Both the position numbers and the translations under genes were made by a program. A stretch of 64,000 nucleotides of DNA from Ciborinia camelliae (lineage: Eukaryota > Ascomycota > Leotiomycetes > Helotiales > Sclerotiniaceae): assembly GCA_025890175.1 (NCBI GenBank), contig JANPYM010000003.1, forward strand, positions 492,405 to 556,404. Reading direction: 5' to 3'. The notes under the pieces were generated by a model. The model ran no database searches. It was not told the origin of the DNA and saw nothing but the letters and a program-made list of their open reading frames with translations. Of the stretch, positions 12,107-23,800 are shown piece after piece. Each line of letters begins with the position of its first letter. The first letter of the stretch is position 1.

Positions 12107-12483
12107 CAGCAAAACCTTTCTATAAGAATCCTTTATATAAGGATAATCTTTTAATTAAAATAAAATTTTGGGTCCCATTAAATTTTAAATATAAAAAATG
12201 TTTATATCTTTATATTTCTTTTATAACTTAAAGAATTATCTTTTGTAATTAAAAATCCCAAAGTTGAAATTTAGTTTATTATAATTTTTTATATAAAAAT
12301 ATTTTTTTAAATATAAAATATTTATAAAAATTATATTAAATTTATACCCGATCAAAATTAATCAATATATATTTGGGTTAAAATGTTATCTTATCGGGAT
12401 TAGCCGGAACTTTATAAAAAGATACCTTTTTATATCCTTATATTTGGCGCTAAAAAAAACATTCTTATAAAGAGGTTTTGCTG
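12107..12483. mobile_element. AT-rich MITE with pogo/Tc1-like ends, 377 bp
   Basis: The 23-bp inverted repeats start CAGCAAAACC and end TATAAGAAT, with two mismatches between the left (12107-12129) and right (12461-12483) copies. A TA dinucleotide flanks each side (12105-12106, 12484-12485), the duplication of Tc1/mariner/pogo elements, and the CAGYRAAACC start resembles pogo/Tigger-type ends. The interior is extremely A+T-rich, with no transposase ORF. The AT richness could be original or could reflect C-to-T mutation such as RIP; that cannot be decided from one copy. Confidence 0.85.
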
Positions 12484-12976
12484 TATACTAACTACTATAG
12501 TTCATAGTTCATACGGTTGGCCTTATCGAAACTACCAATGAACAACCAACTTCTCGAACGCTTTATTTCATCAAAACATCTCGAGTGACAGACACACTCA
12601 ACCCATATTGAAATGTGAGAAGATCCCTAACTCTTGGTTCCTGAATCCTGGTCCCCTTTAGGTTCAAGTCGAGCTTACCAAGTCTCCGTCCAACCAAAAA
12701 AGAAAGGGTTCTAACTTCGTATCCGGCTCGAGTTCACCGGTATCCGCCCGCAGGATGCAGATCCGCGTGTGAGAACTCGGGGAGTCCTGACAAGTTTGTT
12801 TGGTGCCTGGCAGATCAAAAATCTCCATCCATTCATCCATCCATCATAACTTCATCCCATCAGATAGATGATCAGGTACGGTATTCATACCGTCTGTCAT
12901 CATCACATGCATCATCGCCGTTTCCTATCAGGTATTTGCTAAGATTTTTATTCCTCTAAATACGATCTCAAGAATC

Positions 12977-13033
12977 TAGCCCTCTACCCTCTACCCTCTA
13001 CCCTCTACTATCTACTATCTACTATCTACTAAT
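12977..13033. repeat. Tandem CTACCCT / CTACTAT heptamers
   Basis: Four CTACCCT-type units run directly into four CTACTAT units, two variants of the same 7-bp minisatellite. Confidence 0.85.
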
Positions 13034-14409
13034 AACCATAATATTTCTACATACTCCGTCAACTTTCTTACAAGGCTCTTGAATGATGAATTCCTCAACC
13101 CGCATTAGAGCGGAGAAGGGCGACGAGGCTGTGCACGCAAGACATCTATCCCCACGAGTCTTAGTCGAACCTCTCGAATCTCTACTGCCTTCCATCCGAT
13201 ACTCTGCTTTTTGTATTCTTGAAGGGGTTTCCTCGTTTCCTCCATCCATTACTACTGTATTGACTTGCTGAGCACACCTCATTTTCAACAACTTCTCATC
13301 CGTTATTCTTCTCAAAAGTTTTCCATCTTGTCCTACTTGAATTTGCCATATGGACGAATTACGTTGATTGTTAGCATCGGCAACGATTAATTCATGGGTA
13401 TTACAAATTCCTGAGCTCCAACTGCCATGGAGAAGATGGGAGAATACCTACGGTAATTCTATGATGATTCTGCAAGCGTGAAACATTCCGCTAAAAGAAT
13501 TTGACAAGCCATCATATATATTAGAAGTCCCGATCCTTTCATTTACTCACTCACAACTATTTCAAAATACATACAAAAGAATCGAACATCTCGTCGCATC
13601 TTATAAACTTCGCAACCCCACTTTCTTCCTCTCTTTCATCGCCACCACCAAGCTTAACGCAAAAAAGGGTAGAATGTTGAAGCCTCGATCTACCCTTCTC
13701 CCCTTCCGTTATGTTCGTGATTCCCTATCCATTTTTTCCCAAACCCAACCAATCCTTCATCCGAGCCATCCCAATCATAAGAGTCGTATCAAGCCTATCC
13801 TCATTGGACTCGTGTTCTCGTCCCATCCCAATGACCCTATAAGAATCTGTCCTGCTCCCATAAAGCCCAGAAGTTTAGAATCCCAATCCATTCTCATTTT
13901 TTTAAAAGCATCCATGAATAAACAAACTCCTTTGCCAGTGCCAGCAATTCATCAAATCATCGAATTCGTGGTTGTCTTGTTTCACCCTTTTATACCCTTT
14001 CTCTTTTCTTCTTTATACCGTCCTTCTATACAGAACGTGAAAAGACAAACTCTCCATGACAGATGGTAAATCCCTGGTTCCACAAGGTAATGCTCAGAAA
14101 CACCGGACCCCAAGATTCAACATCTCCAATCGCCTCCACAATCCACTTGAAAATCCCTTCATATTTATTATTAAGACGGTGCTTCGTTTGAAGCGCAAAC
14201 AAAAAGGGGTAATGGCACGCATACAACAAAAGTCGGGAAGAAAAAACGCGTCATGACCCGGGCGCCCATCTTTATAAACCAATAGACAACACGCCTATTA
14301 GAGCTGTCCTAGTCTGGACTTCATGCGAATGAAAATGTACTTTGAAATGCTCATATACACTCGACAATAAACTGACAATAGTATCGCCTCTCCTTCTCGC
14401 TGCCATTTA

Positions 14410-17368
14410 TTATTGGGGTAAGGTGTGTTCTTTCCCGTTGAGACGTTCAGGTTCTTCTCCCCTATTAATGTCTATACTCTTCCCCCGTGGCGCCAGGGCC
14501 GAAGAACTGATGTTGGTTGGTCGATCACCGGGTGGACTTTTATTTCGTTCACGCTCTGCCTCCTTCTCCCTGCTCTCCCTGCTCTCATCTCGCTTCTCCC
14601 GCATCTTGCTCTTGATCCATCCTAGAGGTCCTCTCCTCTCCTCAGGTGCTACAGATCCACTACTATCATTGCTAGAATAGATATGAGCGTGAGGCAATCC
14701 TGAGTCAGGGCCTAAAGGCACAGTATCGCCAGTAAGACTCTTTCGAGGTCGGCTTGAGCTGCCTACAGAACTTGAACTTGCACCAGCATTGCTATCCGAC
14801 CCGTTTTTTTTTGGACTGAGTGTAGCTCCCAGTGTATTTGAGTCATCCCTACGCCGCGATCGACGCCACAATGAACGTTTTTCTTTTGCCTCGGCGAGAG
14901 CAGGATCTTCTACATGATCAAGATCTGATTGATCGTTGAAAGATGAGTGGGAATGTAAGGAAGATACAGGCGATATAACCGGCTTCAAAGTTCTATCGGA
15001 CGGATGGTGAGGATCCTCTGGCCGCATCGGTGTAAAATGGGGAGCTTGTTCGGCACGTGGAGTTTCTGTAGCAGGAGGTGTAGCCTGAGTGTTGGACATT
15101 ATCGGGTTTAATGCCGACAAATTTTCCAGGCGAGGATGATCCGAATGGTTCGAATTGACGCGAGATGCATGGAGACCTGGTGAGACTGAAGATGATCGCC
15201 CATCCAAAGAATTTGTCGAGCTCTGCGCGCTAGGATTTGAGCTTCCTGGAATACGCCTTTTCCTTAGTTTATTAGGTTGTCGTTTTTCGGCGCCTTCGGT
15301 TGGCGATCGTTGAAACAGATTTGAGACAATTCTAGAGGGAGTAGAGACTTCAGGAGAGCGCTCGCTTGATTCGGGAATCAATCGCTCTTGACTGGTCACA
15401 GTATGCGCCGAATTGGCAAGACTCGATTCCGTAGTCGTATTAAGTGCCAAGCCTGGAGATGATGGCGACAGATGGCCAGGAGATGAAGGAAATCCGGGTG
15501 AAAGACCTCGAGGTCCGGTAGAACGGTTGGCAGTAAGACCCACTGGAGTTGGTGACGGTGGGGTAGGGTGTTTATTCATTCGAGAAGATGGCAATCCTGG
15601 AGATTTCTTCGACGGTACGGTATTGCTTCGATGAATACCCCCGCTAGACGAAGGAGTGAGCGTGACACCATAAGCTGGGCTTGCCGGACTAGGTGCACCA
15701 TTCGACTGCCGCGAATGACGAGAGGAGACAGACACGTTACGTCGAATGCCACCAAACTTGCGCACGCTGTCGGCTCCGGCGCTGGCATTTGAGGCAGATC
15801 TTCCAATTGTGGCCTTCGATCTGCTAGGCGTTGTGGGAGTTCCTGGGGGAGGGGTACCGCCGTTTTCAACCTCATTCACGGTTTGCTCATCCGCCGCTGT
15901 ACCTCGCATCCCAATTAGGAAATGATCTTGATTCTCAATCAAGAAAATTAGTACGTCTTGACTAAGACGATACTCTGCAGGTGCCATATCATGTTCCGGA
16001 TGCGAAAGCATACCGGGCTGGAAGATGGCTGCGAGGTTGACAGCTGTCATTCGATTTTCATCTGATTTTGATGCAAACACTGCCAGTAGATCAAGAATGT
16101 ATAACAGTAGCTGGCGGTTTAATGGTGGCAATTCGGTAATGAGTTGCTGATAAGTAATGATAGCCTTGTTAGCATCGAAATTATCAGAAAATTGAGGGCT
16201 CCCATCACTGTCGCCAACTGCTGCCATAGTATGACCTCTTAGAGGCTCTCTAAATCGAGAATATAGATCCAGTGGGACAATTGGTTCTGGTAGTAAATTA
16301 AGATATCTCCGTAAAACGTTTGCTGCATCATGAACTGTGTAACCAGCCCAATCAAGACCTTTTCCATAACGATCGGGAGAATCGAAGATTGTTTTTAACT
16401 CTTTGATGCGCTTTTCCGAGCCACTGAGCCGGAAGATTCCTTCAACATTGGTTGCTGTTTACATTAGTCGTCAGCCAAACATCAAAACAATGAGTCAAGA
16501 CATAAAACCCACCTTTTTCTTTCAAATAAACTCCACACTTTGCAACCACAATTGGTACATAACCATATATGTAGCTTTGACCTTGGGCATCGACAAGGGA
16601 GATAGCGACATTTGCATATGCAATGCTCTGTCGGAGAGGCACTCCAAATATACCTGTTGGTTGGGATTCTGGAGTTTCATTTGTCAGTTTTGATTTAATA
16701 ATTGTTACCCATTTCAAAAAGTTGAATTTGATGTGATGATAGCGACAGAAATTCAATAATCGTTGACTTCTTGTTGGAGGGTTTGTGCTTTGCTTGTCTA
16801 TATTACTGCTATGAGAGTTCTGGGTACGGATTTTTGACTGGGGCTGTCTAGTTTCACAGTTGGAACTGAACTGGATATTGTCCGTGAAGTTGTGTTTTCC
16901 AGACACTACGCTGGAAGATGAAGGCCAAAGAACACTGCCAGATATATACCCTTGAAGAGACTGTGTGTGTCCTGTGAATGTTGTGGCATATGATTGTGTC
17001 CTTGTGGCTGCTTCTGTCTCTGTCTTTAGATCTATCACAGCCCCTGGAACACCGTCTACTACGGATGTAGCCTTGTCCATCTGGTTCTCTTTGAATAGAG
17101 GGTACAAATTTCTTGGCAGGCGGGAAACAAAATTTGTATAGAGAGAATGGCTCAGATCCTCATTATTTTTCTGGGCTTTCAACAAAAGAAACTTTGGGGG
17201 ATCTTTACCAGTACTTGGTTCCTGAGTTCTTGCAGGAGGCCGAAATCCTTTCCACCAGTTCTTTAGACTCTGCTTTGTTGGGGGCGATGTTGCTTGTTGT
17301 ATGGGAGCTGGCTGAGGGCTTGCAAAGGCCTGTTGTGCAGTGGAAGAAGCCGGATGATCAGACAACAT
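14410..17368 (-). CDS. RhoGAP-domain protein, Sac7/Bag7-like
   Basis: GTPase-activating protein for Rho-type GTPases. Exons 16513-17368 and 14410-16454 (58-bp intron, branch GACTAAT) give 966 aa. The N-terminus carries the short block SLKNWWKGF seen in fungal relatives. The RhoGAP domain spans about residues 240-470: GIFGVPLRQSIAYANVAISL, then VPIVVAKCGVYLKEK, then the arginine-finger segment VEGIFRLSGSEKR (Arg294), and NLAAIFQPGML near its end. The C-terminal 490 residues are low-complexity, rich in Ser/Pro, with basic patches near the end. The start is the ATG at 17368; the frame is open 31 codons further but that part reads like leader or intron. An extra in-frame intron between about 16690 and 16960 is possible, because the residues before GIFGVPL look atypical. 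Confidence 0.88.
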
Positions 17369-19393
17369 ACTGGAGTTGTTTGACCAAGACCCTAGTCTGC
17401 TAACCGTCCAGATAATATATGAATGATACCTCCAGCAATGATGGATGTCGCAAAGGACCAAGAGGCCCAGCTATTCTGGGGGAGGGAGACACAGGCAGTA
17501 GAGTTCACTTTTCCCTTTCGCACTAAGTCGAACTATGTATATCGTTGATTTGAATGTATGGAGGAACAAAGCAAAGCTTCTGATTGGGTTCCGATCAATC
17601 GAAGTCGAGAATGAAGATGCATGCGACAGCAATGTTAGGTATTGTTGATGTGGGTACAGTTGATTGTTTGTGGGGATTGTGTTGCTGAACTCTGGAGGGG
17701 CTTGTTTCTACTTGCGACGCGACCGGGTCTTGGTCTTTTCTCAAGCAAGTACTGTACTTCCAGTAGTAGTGGGTATAGGTTTTCTGCGAAAGCTATAGAA
17801 GCCAACCTTAAGGGATCTAGGTATTAGCAAAACAATCAAGTTTTGTAGGACAGTATTTTTGGCAAGTTGCTGGTAATGGTCGAAAATGTCAAGGAAAGGT
17901 TATCGATTTGGGAAGTGAAAGAGTTCGGACAGTAGAACTGGAGAAGACAAGCTTAACGAGTGACGCTAGTGATAAGTTGAGTGTAATACCTAGGTACTAG
18001 GTAGTGTTTACTGTAGTGTTGCAAGCTTTCACATTAAATCTGCCCTGCTGACCATGAAAAATGGAGGAGAGGACAGGACAACATATGAAGACAAGACAAG
18101 ACAAGACACGACAACGGTTTGGCTTGAATAATAAGATGTGTTTGATAATACACCTGCAGTACAGTCTGGTCGATTTATTTTCTCATTAGGTTGGTTGCTT
18201 CCACCATGGTACTAGGTAGGTATAGTATGGTCGAGATATTAATATTAATGAATATCAAAAGCAATATAGTATCATTCATTAAAAGTGCTTTAACTGATCT
18301 ACAAATTATTCACTCTATCTAGGTAGGAGAATAATTGGTAGTAGACTAGTAGTGATCAAGATCTGGACTTTTAATAAGTCTGGGCTGAAGGTCTCAAGAG
18401 GGTCATGGACTCATGGACTCATGGACTCACAGTCTCATAGTCTCATACAGGAGACTCACATTTGATACAGTAGACTTATTATGGTCAGTGAATCTATAAT
18501 TAGATGAAATATTTGACCCCTTCTAGATGCCTATGAAAATGCTTGATATATGAGTTGGCAAAACATCATCAATATATTATTATATAAGATATTAGAGTAC
18601 TCTTCCAATCCAAATCCAATCCTTCTTGATGAATCCTTAATATAGACAATGGTACATATAGAAGCTCCTGTATTGGACTTCTGCGGCAGTAGTTGGGTAG
18701 CATTTTCAGGAGGGGCAAAGTTATAGTTATTGGATAGTTATAGTTACTAGATAGTAGTCATGGAAACAAACCCTACCTACCATTTCCCCCATTGGTGGTC
18801 CTTTGATTGCTTGGTCTTTTCTCCCTTTGCTGTACAATGATTTGAATGATTTGATGGTTATTCAGGTACACAGTGGACACTTTTTGGTTCCCTTATAGAG
18901 GATACAGTAGACCTAATTGAGAAAGTATTGGACTGCTTCATTATCAGGCCAACCAAAAAAAGACATGTTATTCCATTTCTACTACAGGTACTTCTGCTTG
19001 CTCCCGAGAGAAAAGAATTGAAAGAATTGAAAGAATTGGTAGAATTGATAGAATTGGTAGAATTGATAGAATTGGTAGAATTGATAGAATTGGTAGAATT
19101 GATACCAAAGAGAAGAAAGAAACTGTGCACTGTACTATGCACAGACTATCAACTTTATCGGATAAAAGTTATCGGAACCCCGACATTTAACGAGCCAATC
19201 ACATCAACCCTGAATTATTCACCTTGCTAAAATTCAAGCCTTTCAATTTGGATAGCTTCCAAGAACAAATACCTAGAAGAGTTTATCAGCCTCATCAGCC
19301 TTGACAAGTCCTTCTATCAATTTTGAATACTAGGTACCTCAATAGCTCAGTCAAATACCTCAATCTTCCACACTCATATTTCAAACCATCATC
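17369..19393. other. Intergenic between divergent RhoGAP and TIM9
   Basis: Long leader region of the RhoGAP gene with several TAGGTA motifs (17990, 18213, 18320), a short GACTCATG array near 18408-18428, and the minisatellite at 19014-19104. No gene supported. Confidence 0.5.
19014..19104. repeat. GAATTGATA/GAATTGGTA minisatellite
   Basis: A 9-bp unit, alternating to form an 18-bp higher-order unit (GAATTGATAGAATTGGTA), preceded by GAATTGAAA units. It is open in both directions and would encode Leu/Ile/Glu or Asn/Ser repeats, but no gene context supports translation. Confidence 0.9.
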
Positions 19394-20399
19394 ATGGAAG
19401 GGTTAGTTCCATGAGTTATCCATCATATATCTACAGACAGAATTTACTAACTGGTATCAAACAGACTCACCCCCTCAGAGCAAAGAGAATTCCAAAGCCG
19501 CATGGAAAGAAAACAAATGAAAGAATTCATGGGCGTAAGTTCATTCTCTTCTGCGTATCATCATTTTCCTACTGCGAAATATAAAACCTTCCAATTGTTC
19601 CAAGAGGGGAAATGCGGAAGAGACAATGCGAAGGATAGTCCATTACACCCCGCGTTACACCCCGCGCCGCACTTTATTATCAGATAGTACGCAGTCTATT
19701 CAGGAGACAATAAGTCTACAAAGCTCGATCGACCTACATATCTGACAAGTTCCGACAAACTTCCTCCCTTCATCCCTAGTGGCAGCCTGCTGGTACCCCA
19801 TGATCGAGCATCTTTCACACACTGGCTTGACAAATCGTCACAGCTCTCATTGGGGTTTCAATACTTCTGCGAATCATGATGGTGTCTCAGAACCTGTCTT
19901 GACACGACTATGGGCAATCTCTACACGCCCTGCAACCCAAATTTCCCAACGCTATTCCCTAGTCTATTCAGCAGTCAGTGCAGAGAGCTTGCGAATCTGA
20001 TCATCTGGAGCATTGCTGGATCGACGACAAGCAGAAAGCTTGACAATTAAGCTTTACGATAGTATGCTTCGAAAGTTTCGAATCCGTTGACTTCAAGATG
20101 TCTATCATCTCGAGCACTCCGTGCACTTGCCCATAATTCTTTACTTCGTTTCTATAATCTTTCCCAGTGCAATGACCAACTAACAAATATTTTCCACTAC
20201 ACAGATGTTCTCTAACCTCGTTACCCACTGCTTCGATGCCTGCGTCGACGATTTCACCACAAAGTCTCTCATTGCCCGTGAGACCGGTTGCGTCACTCGA
20301 TGTGTACAGAAGTTTATGGCAGGAAGTGAGAGAATTGGCCAGAGATTCCAAGAACAGCAGGCACAGATGATGAGTCAGCCTCCTCCTGGATCAAGGTAA
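19394..20399 (+). CDS. TIM9: Mitochondrial import chaperone Tim9
   Basis: Small Tim protein of the mitochondrial intermembrane space. With Tim10 it escorts hydrophobic precursors to the inner membrane. Exons 19394-19401 (8 nt), 19465-19534 and 20205-20399 give 90 aa. The protein starts [20 protein letters not shown], then KEFMG, and continues [17 protein letters not shown]. It carries both twin CX3C motifs (CFDAC and CVTRC) and SERIGQRF, all typical of Tim9. Intron 1 has branch TACTAAC and acceptor AACAG. Intron 2 is 670 bp, long for this genome, with donor GTAAGT and ACTAAC...ACACAG before exon 3. Exon 3 starts exactly at an ATG, so a transcript starting there would lack the N-terminal helix. 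Confidence 0.95.
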
Positions 20400-20806
20400 A
20401 TTTGGTCCGCGGCCTAGCGATGTTGATAGTGGAAGGTGGAAGGTAAAATGGGGTTGTAATATAGGTGTTTTTGGATGGATTGATGCCGAAAGAAAGGATT
20501 GATATGAATATGAATGCCCGCTTACGCATGGTGGGAATAAAAAAATATGAGAAGCACAATTTTTATGGAAAAGATATGTGTGGATAGTACACGATAGGAA
20601 TTCTCCTCTTGAATTAGCCGGCAACATTCCCCTGAAGCTTTAACGAAGACCATTTCTCGGCGCAAAAGACTTTCAATCTCAAAATAATTTCGTACCCTAT
20701 TCATTCTTTCTCATTGATACAAAAAATTGACTGCGCATGTTCTAGAATTCAGGTTATCCCTCAAAAGCAGAAATAACGCCACTCTCATCCATCATTCACA
20801 TATTCT
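20400..20806. other. Convergent 3' flanks of TIM9 and NUP188
   Basis: No coding signal; presumably the two 3' UTRs and terminators. Confidence 0.5.
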
Positions 20807-23800
20807 TCACGGATTACCTCCACTAATCACATCTCTAATTCCCATCATTTCAGCAACCACCTTCTCCTCTAATTGATCCAAACAGCCCATAGCCCCTGCT
20901 TTTCCAGCCTCTATCTTCTTCCCCTTCCACTCCAGATCCTTATCACCCATCGGAATAATCCTCTCTCTCAAAACTGCTCGACTTCCCAACCAAAACTCGA
21001 CATTTTCTGCAACTGCGCCAAGATCCCATTTTACCTCCGGCACAACTTGGATTCCTTGTAGTTGCTCTCTAAATCCATTTAGAATATAGACAATAAGAGC
21101 CAATGAGTGAACTTCTGAGGCGATGGATAAACAAAGATGTTTTGGCTGCGTAATCGAAGTCGTGCGAGAGGATTCAGGTGCATCGAAAGCGGCTGCAGAT
21201 TGAGCAAGGAGGTGAGGGAATTGGTTGATGAAGATGGCGACCTCTGTGGCGATCGAGGCGCCAACTGAATGGAGGAGATTGAGAATTAGAGGAAGGATGC
21301 CACGGACCCAGATACTGTAACAGCGCTGAATTCCGGCACTGTCTGCGAATGGAGAAACATTGCCCCGGCGGAGATGAGTTGACATGCTTGCGGAGCTGAT
21401 TTGACCAAGAACACCATCAACAGCGAGCTGTTCAGCCATGGTAGGCATACTTGAGAGCTCCAAGAGGAAGATAATGCTCAGTTCACCATAGATGGGATCA
21501 CCATTTATTGCGATTTGGTCAGACCAAGAGAAGAGTGTACTAGCTATGCGAGGGGTGTTGCAATTAGCCATAATAGTAACGATTTGTGAGTGGTGGAACT
21601 CGATGCCTGGTATGCGGAGACAGGCTTGCAGAATGCCTGTGATGAGAGCGATATCTTCTGGGGATGACTGTTCGTAGTTCTCATGGACGATATGAGCTAG
21701 GCCGCCCAGACCCTGGGCAACTATACGTTCTACAATATCGACAACCATATAGATATCTGGTGTCGATTCCGATTCCAACTGTTGTTTTCGTGTGGATGCC
21801 CTGGGATCAATATCTCCTAGATTGTTATCTTCAGCATGTACTCGCAGTGCCAAGAATAGAATTTTGAGAAGTAGTCTATAATACGGTCCATCTCCTGTTG
21901 CAATTGCAAGCTCAAAACTTTTATTCAAGCTCCGGATTGTTCCCCAGATAGTTTTGAGAAGGTCCTTCATCTTTGAGCTTCTTGGATTCACTTCTACCAA
22001 TCGCTGGCAGGTTACAAGCGCGAAATCGGCCCGTGTTCGAAGTAACCGTGAGAATATCTTTTCGGTTAGCGGGCTCTGTGTATTTGCGTCAAGGCATTTG
22101 AGAGCAGAATTGACGAGAGTGTCTTGGTGGCCAGATTCCTTTGTTATGTTGCTGCTTAGTTCCACGGCAAGAATTTTCCAGGCATTTAATAAAGCCTAAA
22201 ACTGTTAGATCAAAACTGGGATTTTGAAAGTAGCTTACTTACCACCTGAGCATCAACCAAAGACAAATTGATGTTAGCCATCGCGAGCTCGAATTTATAC
22301 CCGTCTTTTCTACGCCCTGTCCAAGCTACGTCGGAATGGAGCATTTGATCAAGTAGTTGTAGATCGTAAAAGTAGTTTTCCCCAAATTTCCTATCCTTTA
22401 GATCCGTCTTCTTGAAACTCTGAAGGCTTGATCTGGCATATTTGGCATCGAAATTATGCTTGAGATTGCCATGGAGAGATGCGTTGTAGTTCGGAAGTCC
22501 TCCCGCATTCTCGTAATAATAATTTAGCTTTGGCATAAGCTCTTTGGCAATTGAAGGTTTGCCAGTTTGTCTAGAATGAAAGAGGTGCATTGCAAGAATC
22601 TCTGCAATATAAGCCGCAATTCGGGTCCTATAGCAAGCCTTGATTGCTGGTTCACTTCTAGAAGAAACTTGGATCGGCTTCAAGTTTTCGATGTAGTTGG
22701 AGAGATAATTGATAAAGCCTGTGCTGCTTTCCAGTTCGTACATAGTCCAGGGCCAAAAGTTTTGTGCCAAGGAGACAAATTCTAGCATCATCAAAGCCTC
22801 TGGATCTGGAATATCACCAATTTGTGAGAGATTGTCAAGGGCTGCGAGAAGAAGGGGTTTTGACGATGAAGATTTTACAACGTCGGGTTTCTTCTTTTTT
22901 AATGCATCCCTTGGCGTTTTACCCGTGAGAACATAATTTGCAAACCACTGCTGCCGACTGCTCATTATCATTGACAGGAAATGCCAAATCGTCCCAATAT
23001 TTTCAACTCTAGTTAAAGGTGTATCCAAATCCGACACGACGTTAAGGAAATTTTTTGAAGTCTTGGCACCGAGGTAACCTAGAAGTGAAGGAGGTTCCGC
23101 GGTGCTACTGGAGGCGCTGACTATCATCGCTTCGAACAATTTGATGACGGGGATGCGGTAGCAATCATTTACGGCATATAGCCGGGCGATGAGAGGTGCC
23201 GCAGTGAACAGTTGTCTCTCCAGGTGTGATGGTTTTTCTAATAATGTACTGATTCGAAGAAGTTGCTTGGAAAATTTGAGTGCTGCTTGAACGCTCTCAG
23301 CCACTAGTCGTGAACGATTGGCAAACAACGTAGTGGAACGAGTATTGAAGCCATAAAATAGAGTGCGAAGAATTGGTCCAAATCTCATTGGCCCAGAGGA
23401 CTTGGACAAAAAGCTATCAACGATATGCATGGCAGCCGGCATTAAAGCTCCCATAATTGGAAGGGCGGAGTCGGGATCCTTCGACAAATCTGGCTTTGGA
23501 TGAGGATCCGACTGTGGCATTTCTTCTGGAGCACCTTGGATCCCAAAAGAATACGTCAGCATTTTATCGAAAGAAGACATTATAGTCTTTATGAGCTGGA
23601 GTTGATCGCCAGGTTGGTCAAACTGCCACGTGTATGAGCTTTCCAGTACCTCCGTCAGATATCGAGTAAAGTAAAGAAGGACCTCAGAGAGAACTTTATC
23701 GGCAACGCGAACATTATGTTCCTCGACCTCGTGAAACCTAGCTGAAGCCATAGTTATCTTGCGGTTTCTTGCGATAGCGTTTATTGCAAAATCATTGACC

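Larger units (their letters stand above)
9521..14409. other. Gene-poor 4.9-kb region with tandem repeats and a MITE
   Basis: Probable leader of the Ser/Thr-rich gene, then no supported gene. It contains heptamer-type tandem repeats (10006-10038, about 10220-10264, 10961-11009, 12977-13033) and the AT-rich TIR element at 12107-12483. Open frames at 13674-14069 and elsewhere show no domain and look accidental. Confidence 0.55.

Noticed and set aside
13674..14069. 131-codon open frame on the plus strand
   Set aside because: Pyrimidine-rich low-complexity sequence with no family features next to other spurious frames.
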